Below, piece after piece: positions 5,664 to 12,455 of a stretch of 12,455 nucleotides of DNA. Numbering within the stretch: position 1 is the stretch's first letter; each line of letters opens with the position of its first letter. A program made the translations under genes and the position numbers. The stretch is taken from NCBI GenBank assembly GCA_034436035.1, contig DAOTVW010000015.1, positions 1 through 12,455 of the forward strand. The letters are read 5' to 3'. The stretch is from UBA4823 sp034436035. GTDB lineage: Bacteria; Chloroflexota; Anaerolineae; Anaerolineales; UBA4823. The notes beneath the pieces were generated by a model. The model had not been told where the DNA came from. It was given only the letters and a program-made list of their open reading frames with translations, and did no database searches.

Positions 5664-8468
5664 ATGCCTCCGACTCTTTATTTAATTGATGGTCATGCAC
5701 TTGCTTACCGAACCTATTTTGCCTTAATGCGTGGCAGTCCTGAGGGATTTCATACACACACTGGTGAACCTACTGCGGGTGTTTTTGGATTTGTTAGTGT
5801 GGTTTTACGTATCCTTGAAAATGAAAAACCACAATATTTAGCCATTGCTTTTGATACCGGCCGTACTTTTCGGGATGATATTTATCCAGCTTATAAAGCA
5901 ACGCGCGCAAAAATGCCCGATGACCTACAACCACAAATCGAAAGAATTCGCGAAATTGTGGATGCGATGCATTTCCCGCGCCTCGAATTGGAAGGCTTTG
6001 AAGCGGATGATGTTTTGGGAAGCATTGCCAAGCAAGTAGTTAAAGATGGTTATGGGGTCAAAATCATCACCGGAGATAGAGATTTATTGCAGTTAGTGGA
6101 ACCACGCATTATCGTGAATTTACCAGGAAAAAGTCTATCGGATGCAATGGATTATTATCCCGAGGATGTACAGAAATATTTAGGCGTAACTCCTCAACAA
6201 GTTGTGGATTATAAAGCGCTAGTGGGTGACAAATCGGATAACATTCCAGGAGTGGCTGGGATTGGTGAGAAAACAGCCATTAGTTTGCTGATGAAATATC
6301 AAACTTTGGATGGGATTTATGCTCATTTAGATGAAATCAGCGAATCGGTGCGCAAGAAACTCATTGCAGATAAAGACAATGCTTATCTATCCCGCAAACT
6401 AGCAACCATCCGCACGGATTTAAACATACCCTTTCAACCTGAAACTGCAAAAGTCGGACAATTTGACCTGGAGCGGATTGAAGAACTATTCCGCGCTCTT
6501 GAATTTCGCACATTGATGAATCGTTTTCGTGTCGTAGCAGAACAGTATGGGGTACTCACCAATCAAAGAAAAACCACGCAACAACTATCACTCTTCCCTA
6601 ACAGCGCTATATCAAATATAGTGGAGATTAGCGGCATGGGAGATTTACAAACGGAGATCATCAACACTCCAGAGAAGATGGATAGTCTTCTGGCACAATT
6701 GAGTAACGCTAAGGAAGTTTCTTTCGACACGGAAACCACCTCCACCGATCAAATGCGAGCGGATTTAGTTGGAATATCGCTCGCTTTTGCAGAAGACAAA
6801 GGTTACTATATTCCTGTTGGACACCATCAGGATGCGTTCCCGCAATTAGAATTACCGTATGTTCTTTCAAGATTAGCGCCAGTTCTTACTGATTTGAATG
6901 TACCTAAATTAGGTCATAATGTTAAATACGATTATGTAGTGTTAGCAAGAAATGGATTACGACCCGAACCGTTAAGCTTTGATTCGATGATCGCTGAATG
7001 GGTATGCGATCCCGGATCGCATAATTTAGGCTTGAAGAATCTGGCTTGGGTGCGTTTGAATATTAATATGACCACGATTGAGGAGTTAATCGGAAAAGGG
7101 AAAAAACAAATTAGCATGGCAGATGTACCGATTGAACAGGCAGCCCCGTATGCAGCTGCGGATGCTGCCATGGTTATTCGATTGAAACCGATCTTGCTCG
7201 ATGAATTATCCCAGAAACAAGGCTTGAAATTGTTTTCGGAATTGGAAATGCCATTAGTCAAAGTATTGGCTGAGATGGAAATGACCGGCATTAGCCTGGA
7301 TGTAGCATTATTGAAAGGGATGTCTCAAGAATTGGCACAACGCTTGCATGATATCGAGAATCGGATATATGAAGCAGTGGATATGAAATTCAACATTAAT
7401 TCTCCATCTCAGTTATCGGATGTCTTGTTTAAACGATTGAAAATCATTCCACCCAACCGGAATCAGAAAACCGCCAGTGGTTTTTATTCCACCGCAGCGG
7501 GTATTTTGGAAGAGTTACGCGGCCAAAATGAGGTGGTTGACTGGATTTTAGATTATCGGGAACTCTCCAAATTGAAATCCACCTATGTAGATGCGTTACC
7601 GCGTGAGGTTAATCCAAAAACCGGACGGGTGCACACATCTTATAATCAGACCGGTTCGGTTACGGGTAGATTAGCATCTTCTGAACCGAATTTGCAGAAT
7701 ATTCCAGCCAGGTCAGATATAGGCAGACAAGTCCGACAAGCGTTCATCGCCAGCCCGAACCATATCTTAATCTCAGCGGATTACTCTCAAGTTGAGTTGA
7801 GAATCGTGGCTCATATATCAAAAGACCAGGCAATGCTAGAAGCATTTCAGGCAGATCAGGATATTCACGCTGCAACCGCTGCGGCGATCTACAACATCCC
7901 GATTGAGGCTGTCACAAAAGAACAACGCCGACATGCAAAAGCGATTAACTTTGGTTTGATCTATGGGATGACGCCGTATGGATTAACCCGCGGGACTGAC
8001 TTGACTTTGGCAGAAGCAGAAGAGTTTGTCAAAGCTTATTTTAAGAAATTCCCTGGGGTAAAAGCGTATCTCGATCGAGCAAGGATAGAAGCAGCCGAAC
8101 GCGGTTATGTGGAAACCTTGCTAGGAAGACGACGGTATTTTCCAGGGTTGAAAAATGAACGAAATCCCAATATCCGCAACCGAGAAGAACGCGAAGCTAT
8201 CAATGCACCCATCCAAGGCACAGCAGCGGACATCATTAAACTGGCGATGTTACGAATTCCCGATGCATTGAGTGAAGCTGGCTTAAATGGGAAAATGTTG
8301 CTCCAGGTTCATGATGAATTAGTTGTGGAATGTCCAGAGAATGAACTTAAAGAAACCGTAACGCTCGTCAAACGGGTGATGGAATCCGCATATCCATTGA
8401 GTATTCCCTTGAAAACGGATGCGCGTTATGGGAAAAATTGGAGTGATATGGTGTTGTTTGATGAATAA
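5664..8468 (+). CDS. polA: DNA polymerase I, full length with proofreading
   Basis: A 934-residue family A DNA polymerase that fills gaps and removes RNA primers in replication and repair. Residues 1-290 are the 5'-3' exonuclease: LIDGHALAYR (7-16), EADDVLGS (113-120), ITGDRDLL (135-142) and GDKSDNIPGV (188-197). Residues about 335-515 are the 3'-5' exonuclease, with its acidic set present: D355 and E357 (FDTETTS), D423 (NVKYD) and Y496/D500 (YAAAD). The polymerase domain follows. Motif A is SADYSQVELR (D706). The O-helix is RRHAKAINFGLIYGM (R755, K759, F763, Y767); F763 is the E. coli-type residue that disfavours dideoxynucleotides. Motif C is QVHDE (D884). The length is normal. AAGGA (5650-5654) lies 9 nt before ATG 5664. 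The TPR gene follows after 38 nt, probably in the same transcript. Confidence 0.98.
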   Translation: MPPTLYLIDGHALAYRTYFALMRGSPEGFHTHTGEPTAGVFGFVSVVLRILENEKPQYLAIAFDTGRTFRDDIYPAYKATRAKMPDDLQPQIERIREIVDAMHFPRLELEGFEADDVLGSIAKQVVKDGYGVKIITGDRDLLQLVEPRIIVNLPGKSLSDAMDYYPEDVQKYLGVTPQQVVDYKALVGDKSDNIPGVAGIGEKTAISLLMKYQTLDGIYAHLDEISESVRKKLIADKDNAYLSRKLATIRTDLNIPFQPETAKVGQFDLERIEELFRALEFRTLMNRFRVVAEQYGVLTNQRKTTQQLSLFPNSAISNIVEISGMGDLQTEIINTPEKMDSLLAQLSNAKEVSFDTETTSTDQMRADLVGISLAFAEDKGYYIPVGHHQDAFPQLELPYVLSRLAPVLTDLNVPKLGHNVKYDYVVLARNGLRPEPLSFDSMIAEWVCDPGSHNLGLKNLAWVRLNINMTTIEELIGKGKKQISMADVPIEQAAPYAAADAAMVIRLKPILLDELSQKQGLKLFSELEMPLVKVLAEMEMTGISLDVALLKGMSQELAQRLHDIENRIYEAVDMKFNINSPSQLSDVLFKRLKIIPPNRNQKTASGFYSTAAGILEELRGQNEVVDWILDYRELSKLKSTYVDALPREVNPKTGRVHTSYNQTGSVTGRLASSEPNLQNIPARSDIGRQVRQAFIASPNHILISADYSQVELRIVAHISKDQAMLEAFQADQDIHAATAAAIYNIPIEAVTKEQRRHAKAINFGLIYGMTPYGLTRGTDLTLAEAEEFVKAYFKKFPGVKAYLDRARIEAAERGYVETLLGRRRYFPGLKNERNPNIRNREEREAINAPIQGTAADIIKLAMLRIPDALSEAGLNGKMLLQVHDELVVECPENELKETVTLVKRVMESAYPLSIPLKTDARYGKNWSDMVLFDE

Positions 8469-8506
8469 ATCAAGGTTAATAAACCCTTCCAGATGTTGGA
8501 GTAATT

Positions 8507-10666
8507 ATGGATGAAACGGAAGAACGCTTTGAGGAATTGATTGAGAAAGGCCATGAAGCTGCTTGGGATCAAGATTGGGAGCTCGCCATTGATTGTTATC
8601 AAAAAGCTTTGGAAATCAATCGGAACAAAGCAGCGGTTTGGATTGGTTTAGGTTATGCATACTCCGCTTTAAACCGTTTAGAAGAGGCGTTCGATGCTTA
8701 TTCATCGGCAAGCAAGATTGATGCAAATGACCCAATTCCAGCAGAACGACTGGCGCAAATTGCTCACCAATTAGGATATTCTATACAAGCAGCTGGATTT
8801 GCTATGCGTGCAGGGGAGCTGTATCTTAAAAATCGCGATCTACCTAAAACGATTGAGAATTGGGCGTTTGCAGCAAAATGTAATCCTCAGGATTTGCAGA
8901 TCCATACGTTACTAGCAAAAATATACGAGAAAAGCAACCAACCAGAGCAAGCGGTACATGAGTTAATGGTCATAGCTGCAATCCACCAAAGGCAAGGTAG
9001 GATGGATAAGGCAAAAGAATTGTTGTTGCAAGCGCAGCAGCTTCTGCCGGAAAGTCAGGAAGCGATTGAAGCATTAAAGATTATCGAAAGCGGGAAGCAA
9101 CTTCCCCTGGTGGAGTTAGAAAAACAAATCCCATCACCAGCAAAAAAAGTTCCATCTTACTCATCGAAAACTGTTGCTGATCGAGAGGTTGATCTATTGG
9201 GCAAAGCGCATCAGCTCGCCCTTAGCCAACTCGCAGAAGGGTTTTTTGAAGGGAATAATATTACAGATGAAGATGTAAATGAGAAAAGAGGATTGAGCTC
9301 CTGGGTGAGTGGAGCAAAGGGAATATTTAACCGCCAACCAGATATTCTGAAAATAAAGAAATACCTTGGGGATTACCTTGCGAAAGTCAAAGAAAATGAG
9401 ATGCCAGAAGCACTTGCAGATTTAGAAAATGCGATCCAAGCCGGCTTAAACCATCCGGCAGCGTATTTCGAACTTGGTTATGGTTATCACCGCCAGCGAA
9501 AATATGATCAGGTTGAAAAAGCCCTGAGTCCAGCTTTAAAAGAATCGGCTTACCAAGTAGCGAGTTATTTATTGATCGGCGATTCGTATTACCAGCGCGG
9601 AAAATTATTGGAAGCAACCCGTGCTTATTATCAAGCGTTGATGAAAATTGATCTTGAATCTGTGCCAGAATCCCAAAGGGGAGAATTAGAAAAGGCATAC
9701 GCTCCTTATCTTGAAACAATTGCGCAACAAAAAGATGAGGAAAACCTGAAGCAGATCTGCAAGGAAATCAGCAGCATTTTATTTAGTCGCGATTGGCAAA
9801 AGAGAATCAGGCAGATACGTGAGCAATTGAACGCCAGGCAGCTCGAAGGGGAAATTATCCCCATTGGTAGTCTTTTTTCCGAGGCGGGTGGTTTGAATGC
9901 TATGAACATTATTTCCTCAATTCAATCGCTGGCACGCAGCGGGAACTTTCGAACTGCAATCGAAGAGTTGTATTACACTCTCCAGTTTATGCCGACCTAT
10001 CTTCCTTTACATATTTTATTGGGTGATTTATTGTTGGAACATGGATTTACGGAAGATGCTTTCACGAAGCTATTTATCGTGGCAAAGACATACGATGTAA
10101 GAGGTGAAAAAGAAAAAGCGCTGGAGTTGTATCGGAGATTAACCGATATCTCACCGATGAATACCTTGGTTCGCCAGAAATTAATCGATTTGTTGTCAGA
10201 AAAAGGGGAGGTAAATGAATGTCTGCAGGAGTATCTAAATTTAGCGGAGGCATTTTACACTTTGGCGGATTTGCGGCAAGCCCGGGAAACGTATGAGAAA
10301 GCTTATCAGTATGTCCTTCAAAATAATTTAGGGAAAAATATGCAGGTGATGGTCTTGCACCTCATTGGCGATCTGGATATTCAGAACTTGGATTGGAAAT
10401 CGGCTCTGGAAATATACCAGCAAATTCGAGAACTAGAACCCAACGATGAAAAAGCACGGATATTGACGATGGAATTAAACTATCGTTTGCATAACCTCGC
10501 TCAGGCACTGAAAGATTTAGACGCCTATTTGGATTTCCTCGAACAAAATAATAAATTAGTGCAAGCCCATAACTTTTTGAAACAATTGGAATTAGATTAT
10601 CCTGATTGGAAAGATTTGCCATCGAGGACAACTCGGATCGCTAATAAGCTTAATAAGGGGAAATAA
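8507..10666 (+). CDS. Large cytoplasmic TPR-repeat protein
   Basis: A 719-residue helical repeat protein with no signal peptide or membrane segment. TPR-like units occur in three blocks. Residues about 15-190 include 'WELAIDCYQKALEINRNKAA'. Residues about 300-395 include 'AAYFELGYGYHRQRKYDQVE' and 'GKLLEATRAYYQALMKIDL'. Residues about 480-705 include 'EKALELYRRLTDISP' and 'KSALEIYQQIRELEPNDEKA'. A charged, less ordered linker lies at about 190-280. Such proteins usually act as scaffolds for protein-protein contact, and the partner cannot be read from the sequence. GGAG (8498-8501) sits 5 nt before ATG 8507. The gap to polA is 38 nt with no terminator, so co-transcription is likely. Directly behind the stop, in the -1 frame, is a protein-like frame (10657-10947) that may be the lost C-terminus. 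Confidence 0.85.
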   Translation: MDETEERFEELIEKGHEAAWDQDWELAIDCYQKALEINRNKAAVWIGLGYAYSALNRLEEAFDAYSSASKIDANDPIPAERLAQIAHQLGYSIQAAGFAMRAGELYLKNRDLPKTIENWAFAAKCNPQDLQIHTLLAKIYEKSNQPEQAVHELMVIAAIHQRQGRMDKAKELLLQAQQLLPESQEAIEALKIIESGKQLPLVELEKQIPSPAKKVPSYSSKTVADREVDLLGKAHQLALSQLAEGFFEGNNITDEDVNEKRGLSSWVSGAKGIFNRQPDILKIKKYLGDYLAKVKENEMPEALADLENAIQAGLNHPAAYFELGYGYHRQRKYDQVEKALSPALKESAYQVASYLLIGDSYYQRGKLLEATRAYYQALMKIDLESVPESQRGELEKAYAPYLETIAQQKDEENLKQICKEISSILFSRDWQKRIRQIREQLNARQLEGEIIPIGSLFSEAGGLNAMNIISSIQSLARSGNFRTAIEELYYTLQFMPTYLPLHILLGDLLLEHGFTEDAFTKLFIVAKTYDVRGEKEKALELYRRLTDISPMNTLVRQKLIDLLSEKGEVNECLQEYLNLAEAFYTLADLRQARETYEKAYQYVLQNNLGKNMQVMVLHLIGDLDIQNLDWKSALEIYQQIRELEPNDEKARILTMELNYRLHNLAQALKDLDAYLDFLEQNNKLVQAHNFLKQLELDYPDWKDLPSRTTRIANKLNKGK

Positions 10667-10947
10667 AAGTTTCCGCTAACGATAATAATATTATTGACAC
10701 TTTACCCCTATTATTATCAAACATTCACACCAGTAACCCGTCAGAAATAAGGAGTACCATTTGGGGGCGCGGCATTTCTAATGCTGAATTGGGGAATGCT
10801 TCGACAATGGCAAGCATAATGAAAGCCGGAGAAGTTATTGATTTGGATCAATTATTAACGGCAATAAAGATGACCCAATCCAAAAAGATTGATGTGCTTC
10901 TTGTGCACTATTCCAATGTGTATGTCAAATGGATTCTTAGGGTTTGA
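10657..10947 (+). pseudogene. Unstarted 96-codon frame, possible frameshifted C-terminus of the TPR protein
   Basis: The -1 frame relative to the TPR gene is open from just inside its 3' end to TGA 10945-10947. It reads like protein, for example 'SEIRSTIWGRGISNAELGN' and 'KKIDVLLVHYSNVYVKWILR'. It has no ATG, GTG or TTG before TTG 10789, which is already mid-domain. One inserted base in the G4 tract at 10657-10660 would join it to the TPR protein as ...NKGEIKVSAND..., giving about 815 residues. Alternatively it is a separate small gene starting at ATT 10759, 4 nt behind AAGGAG (10749-10754). It fills nearly the whole gap up to the convergent gene, whose stop is 9 nt away. I do not recognise the domain. 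Confidence 0.5.
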
Positions 10948-10956
10948 ACGTATTAC

Positions 10957-11940
10957 CTATTTCCAAATCCGAAATGAAGTCACGGATTTCGCAGAATAAA
11001 TATCGTACCGTGCTTCAATTTTTATTATTGCCAATCCAATTTCGGAAGATTGAAAATTAAAGTTAAATTTTGCCAGGCCGTTATTATCAGTGGGGAGAGG
11101 AAAAGGAGCTGGTATTTGTTGTCCATCGGGTAAGTTAATAATGGCACCAACCAATGCGTTCGTCACGGGCAGATTATTTTGATCCTGCACAATGACATAA
11201 ACCGTTTGCGTAGCGGTTTGAGCGGTAACTGCTAATTCGGTGAAGCCATGAATTTGAAGACGACGGATTATCTGTGGTGCATTGTTGCCAGGCATCAATG
11301 GAGCTAATAAGCGCTTATCTTCACCAGACAATTCGAAAAAGCGTCGACCAAGATCAGAGATTTGAACTTTGTTGCTGGGGCTACCATTACCGTGCCATTC
11401 AAAACGACTTAATTGAAAATATTGGACAATGAGACCATCCTGCGTTTCAAGGTTGGAGATGGGATATCCGAAGACCCGCACACCCCCTAATTGATTGAAC
11501 GTATCGAGGAAACTATAGCAGACCGAATAGCCAGTTTCAACAAAATTTTTACATCCAGAGAGGGGTGCGTTGATAGCCAGTGGCTTTCCGGGCTGATACG
11601 CGTGCATTAATTCACCGAGTGGGGTAACTTTAATGCGCAGTTCGGGAGGGTTTTCAGGGTAGAGTTCGAAACGAGCTTTTTCGAAGTATTGCGTCAGACG
11701 TTTTGAGGAGGGAGAATAGAATGCTTCTGTAATGGGAGAGCCATAGATTAATTCGGCATTGGGCGTCTCATTGTATTTGGTGAGAAAATCGCCGCCGAGG
11801 AAATGCCCGGTTTCCGGGAAATAGCGTGGAATATCCGCTGCTAATGCTGAAGGAATGTAGGAAAAGATACTGAAAAGACTGAACAACAAGCAAATCAGAA
11901 TAGTGCGGAAAAAGAAATGGGAATAAAATCTTTTTTCCAT
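10957..11940 (-). CDS. Exported protein with two YG.PI/QYF..RFE repeats and an Ig-like tail
   Basis: A 327-residue secreted protein. Residues 12-34 form a signal peptide with a likely cut after ALA (32-34). Two related repeats follow: RYFPETGHFLGG ... YGSPITEAF ... QYFEKARFELYPE ... LGELM (39-112), and FVETGYSVC ... FGYPISNLE ... QYFQLSRFEWHG ... LGRRFF (133-202). From my memory of the family, such repeats are common in exported proteins of Chloroflexota; their function is unknown to me, with surface binding as a guess. Residues about 232-327 resemble a bacterial Ig-like (Big_1/carboxypeptidase-regulatory) beta-sandwich: VQDQNNLPVTNALVGA ... TDNNGLAKFNF. A Cys pair at C130/C141 may form a disulfide. 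No Shine-Dalgarno is present; the -10 box ends 6 nt before the ATG. Confidence 0.8.
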   Translation of the reverse strand: MEKRFYSHFFFRTILICLLFSLFSIFSYIPSALAADIPRYFPETGHFLGGDFLTKYNETPNAELIYGSPITEAFYSPSSKRLTQYFEKARFELYPENPPELRIKVTPLGELMHAYQPGKPLAINAPLSGCKNFVETGYSVCYSFLDTFNQLGGVRVFGYPISNLETQDGLIVQYFQLSRFEWHGNGSPSNKVQISDLGRRFFELSGEDKRLLAPLMPGNNAPQIIRRLQIHGFTELAVTAQTATQTVYVIVQDQNNLPVTNALVGAIINLPDGQQIPAPFPLPTDNNGLAKFNFNFQSSEIGLAIIKIEARYDIYSAKSVTSFRIWK

Positions 11941-11946
11941 ATTCTT

Positions 11947-11975
11947 ATTATATACAAATAATTATGAAAATGCAA
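11947..11975 (-). promoter_or_regulatory. Promoter predicting a leaderless transcript
   Basis: On the minus strand TATAAT (11952-11947, perfect) has TTGCAT (11975-11970) 17 nt upstream. Transcription should begin at or next to A11940, the first base of the ATG. With no ribosome binding site between, translation should be of the leaderless type. Confidence 0.55.
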
Positions 11976-12051
11976 TAGTTTTGGCTAAAATCTTGCAACG
12001 AATTGGTATTTTATGCGGGTTAAAACGGAAAAAGAAAGCCAGTCAAGATGG

Positions 12052-12455
12052 TTATGGCGGTAAAATGTGTGCCAACATATTAATGTCATTCAGAATTAAA
12101 TCTGCTCCCGCAGCAGCTAATTCAGCCGCTTCTCCAAATCCGCTCAGAACCCCCACTGTTTGAGCCCCAGCCCGTTTTCCAGTGAGAATATCCACGGTTG
12201 TATCGCCAACAAAAAGGATATTTTTAGGGGCAATCCCTAATTGTCTACCAATCCAGAGTAGTGGATCCGGATAAGGCTTGGTATGAGGGCAGGTTTCAGC
12301 GCTCGCATAAATGCGAATGAATTCGGATATACCCATTTGTTGGATGAATGCGCGGGTGGATTGCTCATCACGGGCGCTGAGAATGGCAAGGGAATATTTG
12401 TTGGAAAGTCTCTTGAGCGTCTCGTCTGCTCCCGGAATCCAATCCGAATAGGGTA
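12052..12455 (-). CDS. HAD-superfamily phosphatase, N-terminus outside the window
   Basis: The last 133 residues of a HAD hydrolase resembling phosphoglycolate phosphatase (Gph) or a pyrophosphatase of the PpaX type. Motif II is AILSAR (S is the hydroxyl residue), motif III is KPYPDPL (Lys), and motif IV is FVGDTTVDI with the acidic pair GDTTVD. 'GKRAGAQTVGVLSGFG' is the usual strand after motif IV. The nucleophile motif DxDxT and the cap lie beyond 12455. The frame is open to the window edge, so the internal ATG at 12336 is not the start. The protein acts in the cytoplasm on a small phosphate ester that cannot be fixed from the C-terminus alone. The next gene on this strand begins 111 nt downstream with its own promoter. 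Confidence 0.88.
   Translation of the reverse strand, partial: PYSDWIPGADETLKRLSNKYSLAILSARDEQSTRAFIQQMGISEFIRIYASAETCPHTKPYPDPLLWIGRQLGIAPKNILFVGDTTVDILTGKRAGAQTVGVLSGFGEAAELAAAGADLILNDINMLAHILPP

Noticed and set aside
5432..5665. N-terminal 78-residue extension of the transglycosylase gene, overlapping polA
   Set aside because: It has low protein-like character, contains the gene's own promoter, and would place a signal peptide in mid-protein.
10657..10666. Programmed -1 frameshift site at GGGGAAATAA
   Set aside because: It does not fit the X XXY YYZ slippery heptamer in the zero frame and no clear downstream pseudoknot was found; an indel is the simpler reading.
1..12455. CRISPR array, tRNA, rRNA, insertion sequence or prophage genes
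   Set aside because: No regularly spaced repeats, tRNA cloverleaf, rRNA-like segment, transposase or phage gene was found on either strand.

Overview
The window looks like a chromosomal stretch of a moderately AT-rich bacterium. The most likely group is Chloroflexota, class Anaerolineae. This rests on protein style: an exported protein with two 'RYFPETGH ... YG.PI ... QYF..aRFE' repeats plus an Ig-like tail, a Cys-rich SLT-type lytic transglycosylase, and a large TPR protein directly behind polA. The assignment is inference; there is no rRNA marker here.

Left part (1-3553), the most notable region. A short degraded ORF (24-206) is followed by a good promoter (385-413), a fluoride riboswitch of the crcB-motif class (421-470) and an overlapping intrinsic terminator (460-498), then an MFS transporter gene (541-1749). 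Facing it on the minus strand is a second, independent copy of the same regulatory design: promoter (3526-3553), fluoride aptamer (3516-3475) and terminator (3478-3444). It lies upstream of a 482-residue protein (3294-1846) made of a catalytically dead inorganic-pyrophosphatase-like domain followed by two bacterial PH-like domains. The two genes converge and share no leader. Both are therefore predicted to be switched on by fluoride. Neither product is Fluc/CrcB or CLC-F, so this is a candidate unusual fluoride-response gene pair.

Middle part (3554-5663). A gene-free stretch (3554-3811) holds only a short palindrome that may be a weak terminator. A secreted or membrane-anchored, Cys-rich lytic-transglycosylase-like protein follows (5431-3812, minus). 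Its promoter lies so close to the ATG that the mRNA should be almost leaderless. It diverges from polA.

Right part (5664-12455). DNA polymerase I (5664-8468) has all three domains and intact catalytic residues. It is followed 38 nt later by a 719-residue TPR protein (8507-10666). Directly behind that, in the -1 frame, lies a 96-codon open frame (10657-10947) that reads like real protein but has no ordinary start codon; it may be the displaced C-terminus of the TPR protein. It ends 9 nt from a convergent gene for an exported repeat/Ig-like protein (11940-10957, minus), whose promoter also predicts a leaderless transcript. The window ends inside a HAD-superfamily phosphatase gene (minus strand, N-terminus outside).
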